Positions 33,468-43,680 of a stretch of 64,000 nucleotides of DNA are shown one piece after another. Positions within the stretch are counted from its first letter, which is position 1. Every line of letters begins with the position of its first letter. Location of the stretch: positions 84,282,881-84,346,880 of the forward strand of contig CM043957.1 of the NCBI GenBank assembly GCA_014529385.2. The letters run 5' to 3'. Below the pieces are notes generated by a model. The model saw only the letters and a program-made list of their open reading frames with translations, was not told where the DNA came from and ran no database searches. Source of the DNA: Adiantum capillus-veneris (Eukaryota; Streptophyta; Polypodiopsida; Polypodiales; Pteridaceae). Both the position numbers and the translations under genes were made by a program.

Positions 33468-33896
33468 TTAAGGAAGAGTTTTCGTCCTCGAAAACACAAG
33501 TAGTAATATCTTCTTAAGAATACTGATGTTCTCTTTGTTGATGTCACATAAGTGAGCTAGTTGTCTATATGACCGATAATTGGTGCAGTGAGGAGGTTCA
33601 ATGAAACCAAGAGAAATATCTTGATTTTCAACATTGTTGTCCATTTGCAACCACTTGAGTCTAAATGGTAACTCCATTTATAACTCACTTGAGTACTGTA
33701 AAGGAGTAACCACAACTAAGAGTTGTCTAAAGGCATAACCAATTTTCAGATCTTTTGAAGGTACTGAATAATGCAAGGAAACCTTGGCGTAACTTTCCAT
33801 GCAGTTGTGAGCCAGATTTCCTACTCGCCCGAGTATCTTGAAAATTCCGTAGATAGGGACTGTCCTCGTGTTAGAATTCTGAATAGTTTGGAACAC
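33468..33896 (-). pseudogene. Element G integrase C-terminal remnant
   Basis: The minus strand reads VPIYGIFKILGRVGNLAHN then SYAKVSLHYSVPS. This resembles the gypsy integrase C-terminal core (YGPFKILxKVGxVAYxLxLP, HPVFHVSxLK). A short tail ends in KKILLLVFSRTKTL. The rest of pol cannot be found in the remaining internal sequence. Confidence 0.5.
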
Positions 33897-34552
33897 AAAG
33901 AACTACATGTTCATCCCTAATGAAGGTTACTTGCCAACATACATTGTCAGCACACCTAGTAAGTCCTTGACCTATGAAAGTATTGACACAATCTCCAACC
34001 CCACCACAAGAGGTGTTCAAAGTCAAAAATCGTACTTAAGCAAATTCTAGAATAGGGAGAAAATCATCTATTTAGAAATGCATTATGCTAACGACTGCTC
34101 TTAGTAGATCCTTTAGCACAAGATTACTCTTTGTAATTTGCCTATTCCCTTGGATAACTGACAGTACCGAGGTGTGTTTTCCTCATGGTTTAACGACAGT
34201 CGTCCAGGCGACTGGTAAACAAGGAATCACAGTAGTGTTTAACATTGGTGAGGAATCAACAATGTCCAAAATAACCCTTGTGATTAACTTGAGAAATCCA
34301 CAAACACCAAAACTGAGCCATGACCTTTGTTGGGGATTAGTAGACCCAAAAGTAATCTCATAGAGAGACTGCACATAGAGTGAAAAATGCTTTATAAGCA
34401 ACAACTTGAGGAATATGCATGCCGTTCTAAATCAGCCTTTGCTAAACACTAGGGCCCATAACACCTAGTGTGCATCCATTTAGCAAGAAACAGATCCGAA
34501 CCTGTATATCCACGGTGAGCCGTTCCAATACTTATGACAAAATGTGATGCGC
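33897..34552 (-). other. Element G internal sequence, no recognisable coding
   Basis: Short frames only. One minus-strand frame at 34183-34404 has no motif I can assign. Confidence 0.4.
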
Positions 34553-34557
34553 GTAGC

Positions 34558-34784
34558 TGTTACCATATACATGTGGTAGTGATGTGTGTGAACACACAGG
34601 GACTGCTGGGGCATTTTTTCCCTCTTTAGGAGGTTTTGTCCCCCAAGCATAGTATATACACCCATCATTCTAGGGCTATCCATCTTTCCATTGCACACTA
34701 AGTAACACACTCTCTATTGTGTGCCTTGAGCTTTCTTTGTCCTCTACAAGCTGTGTGTGTTTCTCTGCAACCCTAATTCCAACA
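34558..34784 (+). repeat. 5' LTR of copia H
   Basis: 227 bp with ends TGTTACCATA and ATTCCAACA. It contains a TATATAC element (plus-strand AGTATATACACCC near 34650) that could be the promoter. Confidence 0.93.
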
Positions 34785-34786
34785 AT

Positions 34787-34798
34787 TGGTATCAGAGC
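34787..34798 (+). other. Primer-binding site of copia H (tRNA-iMet)
   Basis: TGGTATCAGAGC, 2 bp after the LTR. Confidence 0.93.
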
Positions 34799-35146
34799 AG
34801 GTCACGTCCTCCCGGGCTTAGTCGCCAACTGCTCCAGCACACGTCTGCTCACTTTCTCCGATTTCAGTGAGCTTTGGCAAGCGTTTGCAGGTCGACTAAT
34901 ATTTTGGGAAACCTCGTAGAGCTTGGTTTGCTCAGAATTTTGATTTGGGCTCATTTCGGCCTCCGTTTCCACTACAGGCAGTACTGCGCAGGCTATTTCG
35001 TCATTTTGTGCAGAATTTCTGTCAGTGCCGATTTCTGCATAACATGTGCCTTATAGTCTTCTACGGTTTGTGATATATAGCACAGGTTGTTCTCGCTCCA
35101 TTTCTCCTATTTTTGGACAGTTTTCACATGAGGTGCATCATTTACC
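34799..35146 (+). other. Leader of copia H
   Basis: About 350 bp without a recognisable gene between the PBS and the gag start. Confidence 0.6.
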
Positions 35147-37510
35147 ATGGCTGACAACAACAACACAGATGTGTTCAAGATGTTTGCTGCTGAGGATAGG
35201 TTGGATGGGGAAAACTACCCTATGTGGGCTTATATGATGCAACATGTTCTTGTGTCAAAGGGTGTCTGGAACATTGTGCAGGGCATTGATGTACGTCCTG
35301 GTTTTGAGGATGTAGGCGATGTTGAGGATGTTGCAGGTCTTGCTGCAAGGATTGCAGCTGTTAGAGTTGTTTTGCCTACGGTAGAACAAGCTCGTTGGTA
35401 TGTTAAGGATGCACAGGATCATGCATTGATTGCGTTGTCTGTGAAGCGCACCATTGTTCCTCACATTCGTTCAACAAAATCTGCAAAACAGGCTTGGGAT
35501 ATTTTAGCAGGTCTTTATGCGAGCCGCAATGAGGCTAAAATCGCTTTGCTGCGTAAAGAGCTGGAGTCGAAGATTATGCATGAGGAAGATGATATGGACA
35601 CTTTCCTTGCTAGTGTCAAGGATATCAATGAGCAACTTATTTCTGCAAGTGAAGTCATTTCAGACAGTTCCCTTGTGCAGACTGTTCTTGATGCCTTACC
35701 AGATTCTTACCAGACTTTTGCTAGTACTTGGAGACTTATGACCCAAGGAAATCCAGAAGTTTTCAAGTTTGATGCATTATGCACATTGCTGTTGCAAGAG
35801 TCACTTTCCAGAAAAAACAGAACTAGACAGCGTGCAGTTGAACAGGCTTTTATTGCTTCTCAAAAAAAGCATGGTAATAGCAATGCAGCCACTTCTTATG
35901 GTTCTGCTACGAGTGGCAAAAATTCTGTTCCTAATGCTTTTGCTGGCAGTAATTTGTCTGGAAATTCTGGTGATAAGGGCAAAAAGAAGATGCGTTGCCA
36001 TTATTGTAAAGCCAATGATCACTTGATCAAGTCGTGTCCTAAGTTGAAGGCCAAAGAGGCTAAGAAGAAAGAGGGTGGTTCCACTACAAATGCTGGTTCC
36101 ACTACAAATGCAGCCATTGCTGAGTCTTCTATGAAAGGAGATTGTGTTGCTGATGTTGATGCAGAATGGGCTTTTAGCGGAGAGTGCACTTACAATCCTG
36201 ATGTCCATGATGCATGCTTGTCAATTGCTACAGATTCACATGTGTGGTATTTCGACAGTGGTGCTACAAAGCACATTACCTCACATCGTGAATTGTTTAC
36301 CTCTCTCGAGTCTGTCCCTCCTGGGAATTCAGTCACTTGTGCCAACAACGCCTCTTATCCAGTTCAGGGAGTTGGAAAGATTGTGCTTACTGCTGCAAAT
36401 GGCAGTTCCTTCACACTTGTTGATGCACTTTATGTACCTGGGATCAAGAAGAATCTCTTGTCTGTATCCGCACTTGCTAGACTTGGACTTGTAGTCAAAT
36501 TTGTGGATGACAGATGTACAGTTCATGATCTCAGTTTTGGTGATGAAATTGTTGCATATGGCCTTTTGTGCCGTGGGCTGTATAAGCTCACTTTGTATGT
36601 CAAGTGTGGACAAAATTTTGCAAATGCTGTTGCAGATTCAAGGGCTATTTCAGATGCAAAACTTTGGCATGCACTTTTTGGTCATCTGAATTTTGCCAGT
36701 TTGCTGCGTTTGCAGAAATCTGATATGGTTGCTTCTTTGCCGTCTCTTGAAGCACCTATCAAACATGTTTGTGAAGGCTGTATTTTGGGTAAAATGCAGC
36801 ATTCTAAGTTTCCAAAGGATTGTTCAGTTAGGGCCACATGCAGGTTGCAGCTTGTGCACAGTGATGTTTGTGGGCCCATGCAAACTCCGTCCTTGGGCAA
36901 TTACCTGTACTTCGTGACTTTCATTGATGATTACTCCAGGCATGCATGGGTATTTCCGCTTAAAGCGAAGTCCGAAGTTTTTATGTGCTTCAAACAATTT
37001 TTGGCTATGGCTGAAAATGTCTCGAAATGTACTATGGGCACCCTCCGTTCTGATCGAGGGGGGGAGTATATGTCTCATGAAGTTAATGCATTTCTGGCTA
37101 GTCGTGGGATAAAACACCAATGTACAGTGCCTTATACGCCTCAGCAAAATGGTGTTGATGAGAGGAAAAACAGGTCACTAACAGATATGGCACGATGTAT
37201 GGTCAAAAGTCAAGCTTTGCCACATTCTTTTTGGCTTGAGGCCATCATGTGTGCCACTTATGTACTTAACAGGTGTCTTACGAAAGCTTTGCAGTCTATT
37301 ACTCCATATGAAGCATGGCATGATAGAAAGCATTCTATTGAGCACATACGTGTTTTTGGTTGTTTGGCATATGCTTTGGTGCCACAAGTGCAGTGCAGAA
37401 AATTGGATGATAAGGTTGTGAAATGTATTTTTGTTGGTTATAGTGCTGAAAGCAAAGGTTACAGGTTGTATCATCCGCAAAAATACGTATTTTGGTTTCA
37501 AGGGATGTAG
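35147..37510 (+). pseudogene. Copia H gag, protease and integrase in one 787-codon frame
   Basis: Starts at ATG (MADNNNTDVFKMFAAEDRLDG), the copia Gag N-terminus, followed by LDGENYPMWAYMM and the coat region. A knuckle CHYCKANDHLIKSC is complete. The protease WYFDSGATKHI is intact. GAG-pre-integrase reads LWHALFGHLNFASL. The integrase core keeps its acidic residues: HSDVCGP, RSDRGGEY and NGVDERKNR (Val-Asp instead of the usual Val-Ala). The frame ends in YHPQKYVFWFQGM after a frameshift at about 37480. Everything up to that point looks translatable. Confidence 0.92.
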
Positions 37511-39343
37511 TGTTTGTGTATGATTCTGTTCAGCCCTTGCTGTCATGTACTAGAGACAGTAATGTAAGCTCACAAGACATTTATGACACTTTGTTGCCTC
37601 TTTTCAGTGGTGGAAATACGAATGTAAGTTCCAATGAGGCAAATGTACAGCCTATGGGGGTTTCTGAAAATCTTATAGATCAGCCTATTACTGATGCAGA
37701 TGTACATGATGCACTTGATGAGGAAAGGGCTGAAAATGAGTAGGCTAGAGGTATGCTAAAATGGCTAGTGCACACTTTGCGTGACAGTAAATTAGATGCA
37801 CTTTTGTCTAGTCGTACTCGTTCAGGCTCTCGCCATGCATCTTATGCATCAGATTGTTATGCTTTGGATGTGTCTAGTTTACATGATGTTGAGGAGCCTC
37901 TGTCTTTTGATGAAGCACGGAATTCAAAAAATTGGATGGCTGCCATGCAATCAGAATATGATGCACTTATAGAAAATGACACATGGACTTTATGTGATTT
38001 GCCTCCAGGCAAAAAGGCCATTGGTACAAAGTGGGTTTACAAGTTGAAACGCAAGCCGGATGGTGGGATCGATTGCCATAAGGCTCGACTTGTTGCAAAG
38101 GGTTATGCACAACAAAAAGGCATAGACTATGAAGAGACTTTTGCTCCCACTTGTCGTATGACTACTGTGTGTTTTCTATGTGCATTGGCAGCTCATTTTG
38201 GTTGGGATGTACATCAATCAGACATTGTAACTGCTTTCTTGAATGGTGACATATTTGAGGAAGTTTATGTAACACAGTCTCGCGGTTTTGTCATAAAAGG
38301 ACAAGAGGACAAAGTGTGCAGATGTAAGAAGGCTACTTTCAAGATGAAAGATTTGGGGCTGTTGCATCATTACTTGGGTATACAGTTTAAGCAGTGTGAC
38401 GGTGGTATTGCCTTGTGTCAGAAAAGTTACATAGAGACATTGCTATGTAAGTTTGGACTTGAGGATTCCAAACCTATTGCCACTCCCATGGAAACAGGTT
38501 TGAAGTTGAGTCTACATGATGCTGGCGATCCTGCTGATGTCACTCTTTACCAAACTGCTGTTGGCTACCTCATTTATGTATGCAACACGAGGCCAAATAT
38601 TGCCACTCCCATGGAAACAGGTTTTAAGTTGAGTCTACATGATGCTGGCGATCCTGCTGATGTCACTCTTTACCAAACTGTTGTTGGCTACCTCATTTAT
38701 GTATGCAACACGAGGCCAGTTATTCAGTTTGCAGTCTCACAGGTCAACAAATTTATGCATAGCCCAGGGTCTAAGCATTGGCAGGCTGTCAAGAGGAATT
38801 TCCGCTACCTTAGTGGCACTTTACATCTTGGCTTGTTTTATCCCAAGGGGGGATCATTGGCGCCAGACTTACATGCTTTTTTGGACTCAGATTGGGCTGG
38901 TTGTTTTGACACGCGAGTGTCCACAAGTGGTTTTTTTTTCATGCTTGGCAGCTCATGTATATCATGGTTGAGCAAGAAGCAACCTACTGTGGCCACTTTG
39001 AGTTGTGAGGCTGAGTATAGGGCAGTCTTCACAGCTACGGTTGAGTGTGTATGGCTCAGACGCCTTATGGCTGATTTGGGTGTTGGACATGACACTGCCA
39101 ACACTATCTACACTGACAGTCAGAGCACATTGGCAGTTGCGAGGAACCCAATTTTTCATGCTCGCACAAAGCACATTGAGGTGCATTACCACTATGTCAG
39201 GGAGAGGCTCTCAGCAGGAGAGATCAGCTTGGCTTATGTGCCAACATAGGACAACCTTGCAGATCTTTTCACAAAGGCATTGTCTCGTGAGAAGATTGAA
39301 GCTTTCCGCAAAGCTTTGGGCTTACTCCCCTTTGTGGATTGAT
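37492..39343 (+). pseudogene. Copia H RT and RNase H, catalytic RT core deleted
   Basis: After the frameshift a linker frame ends in a TAG (37741-37743). The same frame continues with RT (NWMAAMQSEYDALIENDTW, GTKWVYKLKRKPDGG, DVHQSDIVTAFLNGD). At about 38324 the sequence passes directly from EDKVCRC to KMKDLGLLHHYLG, so roughly 85 residues, including YVDD, are gone. A 123-bp in-frame duplication follows. RNase H is readable (DSDWAGCFDTR, CEAEYRAV, YTDSQSTLAVA). A TAG at 39247 precedes a conserved tail (DNLADLFTKALS). Confidence 0.9.
38476..38721 (+). repeat. In-frame 123-bp tandem duplication in copia H
   Basis: Two near-identical copies start at ATTGCCACTCCC (38476 and 38599), each coding IATPMETGxKLSLHDAGD through YVCNTRP. 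123 is 41 codons, so the frame survives. They differ at only a few positions, so the event is recent. Confidence 0.93.
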
Positions 39344-39404
39344 CATGTCCTCAGGGCATGGCACTTCCCTTTACTCATGTGCCAGCTCTCGTTCACCGCA
39401 TCAC

Positions 39405-39417
39405 TCCAGGGGGGATT
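39405..39417 (+). other. Polypurine tract of copia H
   Basis: CCAGGGGGGATT immediately before the 3' LTR. Confidence 0.75.
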
Positions 39418-39640
39418 TGTTACCATACACATGTGGTAGTGAAGTGTGTGAACACACTAGGACTGCCGGGGCATTTTTTCCCTCTTTAGGAGGTTTTTCC
39501 CCCCGAGCATAGTATATACGCCCATCATTCTAGGGCTATCCATATTTCCATTGCACACTAACACACTCTCTATTGTGTGCCTTGAGCTTCCTTTGTCCTG
39601 TCCAAGCTGTGTGTGTTTCTCTGCAACCCTAATTCCAACA
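39418..39640 (+). repeat. 3' LTR of copia H
   Basis: 223 bp, TGTTACCATACACATG to ATTCCAACA, sister of 34558-34784. Confidence 0.93.
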
Positions 39641-39645
39641 GTAGC

Positions 39646-41255
39646 ACCCATTAAAAAATAATGTAAATAGTTCTAAAAAGAAACTAAATACTTTCAATCG
39701 CAATCTTTTGCAAACCTTGTTGAAACGTCTGAATGGCTATAGAAGGTAAAACATTGATCCTTCTAGGTACAGACAATGAAACTTTTTCATTAACAACTTA
39801 TAGCCTTGCTATATGTATAAACAACCATCTCTAATGTTGTTTAGCAGTATTTGTACCTTAACAAGTCATTCTAAGTATCCGACAGGAGTGAGAGGGACCC
39901 TCATTAGCCTTGCTCCACACTGGCTAAACCAAACTCCTTGAGTGCCGAGACCATGTTGTATCCCATGTGACAATATGTGTCAAATTGAACCCTACAAGTA
40001 GGTTCGTAATAGCATAAGACAAAAAGATAGATTGGACACTTTGCCCAAATAACTTTGTGCCGACATGCCTTTGTAACATTCAAGCGTACTGATTCGTCTT
40101 GTAAAACCAAGCAAAGCATACTAAAAATGGAATAACACCAAATCAATAGATGCGTACCTGGAGATTTGAACGTAATGTTCAGTTGTCGAACTGATGAAGA
40201 CTAATATGGATGGCACCTTGCCCAATTTTCTAGTTGAGAGTTTTAGAGCACCTTGGCTCAGGAGAACTCAGTAGTGAAACATGAAACAAAACTTTGTAGA
40301 AAATGTTCATTTTGTTCCGTAGAGAAGGAGATGAATAACGAATAGAAGAGCATGCTTGGCTGAGGAACTTCCCTGACATTTCTAGTGTGTATGTGCCCAG
40401 AATGTGTGGTCATAGACATCTTATGCCTGACTAGCAGCTTATCGTGTAAGCATGCAACAATCTGACGGTATGATGCTCGCATTGCGAGAGGGAACACAAG
40501 TCACATCTTGACCATCTACCATGTATGGGTGGTGATTGTATGGGGATGACTTGAATAGGGCACCTTGCCAGTGAATCCCGTAGAAATTTTAGGTTCTTTT
40601 TAGTGGTGTGTGTCTTGATTGCAACCATAAAATTATGGGAAACAATGCATAAGTACTATTGTCCTTGACAGAGTGATTGTGTGAGAGCGTACTTTATACC
40701 ACCTGGGTAGCATGCCTTGCATACAAAAACGGAAGTCTGTGGCTACCGTGACAACCGTAAAAGTCAACACCATAAGTATCTTGCACCGGCTATACTGGTA
40801 GGGGTTCGATGAGATGAGATCCTAATTAATGTAGGTGCCCCAAACTTGGTTGCCAACTGCTCTTGACACCGAGTTAATCGGAGTATGAAGTAGAAGCCTT
40901 ATTTCATGTGAAATGGGCCAAGCATTTGGCTTTGCACAACAAACAATACTATCCAAAGTAAATGCGAAACGTAAAATTGTAGGATACGTGTATCATATAC
41001 AACCTAATTCAGTGATCTTGCATGCATCTCATAATGTTGTCGGCGGATCATATAAGCCGAGATGATGTGATTGGTCGTACCAAAAATGACTATAGCAGAA
41101 AAAGCAATTGGGCGTAACAGTACCCAATTCAAAAATCTTGCAATACGCTGAAAATCCATATTCAAGGATGAGAAAATGGCTAAGCATAACATGTGCAAAA
41201 GCCATATAACTACCGTGCCGTGCACCAAAACTGGAGTTTATGTCAAATCACGAAC
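39646..41255 (-). other. Element G internal sequence, no recognisable coding
   Basis: About 1.6 kb downstream of the Gag-like region in element orientation, where protease and RT would be expected. I find only short frames and no DSG, YxDD or RNase H motif. Confidence 0.45.
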
Positions 41256-42176
41256 TCATGCATCATGCTTAAGTTGTCGGACCTGTGGACACTGCTTTTT
41301 TTGATGCATTCCTAAGCAATAAAAACATAATTTTTGACGCTTCGCCCGTTGAAAGTCTGATTGTGAGAGTCGCTTCCTGACCACGTTGGTCACGATCATA
41401 TCTGTATCGACAAACGATTTCTCTTGTACCTTCTGGACCTCTTTGGTCATAACTGTTGGGCAGACAACCCCTTGGGTTGCTGGCGAGTGTTAAGCTGATT
41501 CTGGTAGCATTCTGTAAATTAGTTGTGTGAGATTTTCTACCTGCGTCACCAGTATTTGGACCCTTACAGCTAGCTTGCGAAATCGGGCATCAAAAGTTTG
41601 CCAGTCCTGTCGAGTGACAAACTCCATGGCATCCGACAAGTTACTATCATCCTCTAGAATATCAAACACGCTCTGAGGAGGAGGTGTAGATACTTGCGGA
41701 CAGAAAGATAGACTGCTTGGGTATGCATCATCCATCCCGGTTGCCACGTGGGTACCGTCCGTGAGAGTATCCGACCACACGACATCCATTGGTGAAGCAT
41801 ACGCCAAGTATTCGAAGTCAAACATCTGATGATCATCAAGTTCCGCACTCATTGTGAATCCGTGTTGTGCGAACAAAAGAGAAAAGAGTACCTTGGAGTG
41901 TAAAAAAGTTCGTAGCCGTATCGAACATAGAGGTCGGTGATGAGCCGTACTAACTGTCGCTCGACAGCTCAATTGCCGAGGAATTTCAAATTGTTGATGA
42001 CCTTGAAGGTGTCTCAAAAGTTGAGCTTCCCAATAAACTCCCTGGCATCGGATGCAGGCCCGCAAGTTGCAAGTCACCGTATGCGGAGTTGATGAAGGAG
42101 CTTGCAAATGGTGGTTGCCAAATTTTGGTCCACAAGTTCCGATCTTCAGGGCCCGTGGAGTGTCAAAAAATAGCAA
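41256..42176 (-). pseudogene. Element G Gag-like region with zinc knuckle
   Basis: The 41490-42176 frame contains an internal Met (MSAELDDHQMFDFEYLAY) that begins a plausible acidic N-terminal Gag. It ends in an amphipathic stretch (FRKLAVRVQILVTQVENLTQLI). A second frame at 41256-41450 has a basic segment (RKRLSQSDFQRAKRQK) and a knuckle CFYCLGMHQKKQC. That knuckle is CX2CX3HX4C, one residue shorter than the retroviral CX2CX4HX4C. A stop or frameshift separates the two parts. The coat homology is weak, so the Gag call rests on position and the knuckle. Confidence 0.55.
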
Positions 42177-42727
42177 GTGAACATGCGTTCAAATGCACTG
42201 GAGATAATTGTAAATTCTGCACGTTCAAAAAATCTGCAGAAAATAGAGGCTGTGCTGACCACAGGACCCTTGTCGGTATGCCGAGCCGTGCCCGGCTTCA
42301 CAAGAGGGAGGGGGGGTTACCCGCTGTGGGTACCGTCCCTTGGATGGTAAGAAAAAACATTGGCCTCAAACCCCAAATGGGTTGGGCGCCCATGGTGTGT
42401 GAAAAAACAAGCTTACTCAGGCGATGGCAACCCGACAGGTAGCGCGAGACCCTGCAGAGATGAGGGGGGGCGTTGCGAGGAGAAACAGGCGCCGCCCCTA
42501 TGTCGAATCCCGCTCAGAATCCTGGGGCGCTCCTGTTGAGCCGGCCCGCGGCCCGCGGTTGATATGGTGCACGTTTTCCCGGCGGTTCTCCTTGCCAAGG
42601 GCGCTTGCCCACGCAGTCCTGCCCTCTTCGTCCCCTTCATAAGAGATGGTCTCCATGCCCTCAATGACCCCGACATGCAAAAAGCATGCAAGACCACGGC
42701 TGTGCCTTCCCAAATTTATAAACCCTT
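42177..42727 (-). other. Leader of element G
   Basis: GC-rich stretch between the PBS and the Gag-like frame. It contains overlapping short frames on both strands and no domain I recognise. Confidence 0.5.
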
Positions 42728-42739
42728 GCTCTGATACCA
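42728..42739 (-). other. Primer-binding site of element G (tRNA-iMet)
   Basis: Minus-strand TGGTATCAGAGC, one base from the LTR. Confidence 0.9.
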
Positions 42740-42740
42740 G

Positions 42741-42915
42741 TGAAAGGCCTAGGGTAACTGGACATAGGATCCTCCTCCCTACCGCCCCTTATATAGGCTA
42801 GCTCCTAGCACTTGCCCTAAGCGGATCCCCAATCCGCACTGGTCCCAGCCGGCCCTTGGCCTAGGTCCCTGACCCCCTAGGTTGGGCCTTGCTTTGTAGG
42901 ACCCTTGTCCTGATA
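42741..42915 (-). repeat. 5' LTR of element G
   Basis: 175 bp, TGAAAGGCCTAGGG to TTGTCCTGATA, followed by the target duplication GATTG. Confidence 0.92.
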
Positions 42916-43120
42916 GATTGATCAAGATGTGTAGGTTTATTTCTATAAAGACTAAAGTCAAGGATGCATAACCTGCAAGGGTATTTTGTGGAGAATGTTT
43001 ACAAATTATATGGCCTTTTGTTTAATATTATTATTGATCAATACAAAAAAAATTAACGGCCACTTTTGGAGAGCAGTATTCCACAAGTTAGGAAACAAGC
43101 AATCAAATGAACCAAAAATC
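42916..43120 (+). pseudogene. Gypsy relic F, piece 4: integrase core
   Basis: Continues the integrase frame interrupted by G. Readable bits are FISIKTKVKDA, then an LHGLPF-like region, and NGHFWRAVFHKLGNK, matching the gypsy integrase segment after the second Asp. No frame is intact. The element cannot be followed beyond about 43120. Confidence 0.65.
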
Positions 43121-43680
43121 AGAGAAAAATGTTTATTTGCCTGGCTGAAACTAAGATCATGAGGAGTTCAAAGAATTAAAAGTTTCAATAGAAATCAAAC
43201 CCTACAAAAATCTTCTTATATAAGTTGGACTTTTTCTTGCCTATGTAGCTAGTTTTATGCAATGAGCAATTTCAAGAAATCTAGCTTTGGAGATACCAAT
43301 GAAAATTTTAGACCATGCTATCATGCTTTGATGAAGTTTGTGTGCTCTTAAACTCACATTGAAGATGCATCCATACAATAACTAGAGAAACAATTACTTA
43401 CTTGGACCTAAAATCCAAAGGTGTTGATTGTCAAATATTTAAGTAGCCAATTATGAAATTTGAATCCTCTATTTGGACTCTCTATGGTTTTAACCTCAAG
43501 GATAAGGAAGCTAGACTCTGCATGAGACAAAAAATAAAGTGTGCATGTGGATGTGGTGTAGTTGATTTTTGAACTAATTCACCTTTCACAAAGCTGTATG
43601 TTGTGATTAATAGAAAATGGTGTGATGGTTATGGTGGTTGGGTGTGGTGAATATGGCGGATGAATTTTTTTGTTCTTCCT
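43121..43680. other. Unassigned stretch
   Basis: AT-rich with stops in all frames. I see no gene, repeat or terminal structure. Confidence 0.4.

Larger units (their letters stand above)
34558..39640 (+). mobile_element. Ty1/copia retrotransposon H, structurally complete, nested in G
   Basis: LTRs of 227 and 223 bp flank a plus-strand gag-pol. The target duplication GTAGC is perfect (34553-34557 and 39641-39645). The PBS is at 34787-34798 and a G-rich purine tract precedes the 3' LTR. The long ORFs and similar LTRs mark it as the youngest-looking element in the window. RT has nevertheless lost its catalytic core. Confidence 0.94.
33283..42915 (-). mobile_element. LTR retrotransposon G with degenerate pol, nested in F and hosting copia H
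   Basis: Short LTRs (33283-33456 and 42741-42915) are flanked by the perfect target duplication GATTG (33278-33282 and 42916-42920), and F integrase reads across it. The PBS at 42728-42739 and a purine tract AAGGGGGGAGTAA by the 3' LTR fix the minus orientation. Without H, the internal part is about 4.2 kb. Only a Gag-like region with a zinc knuckle and a gypsy-like integrase C-terminus are recognisable, so most of pol is missing or decayed. Confidence 0.88.

Noticed and set aside
42413-42713. GC-rich overlapping frames in the leader of element G
   Set aside because: Open on several frames at once because of high GC; no recognisable motif.
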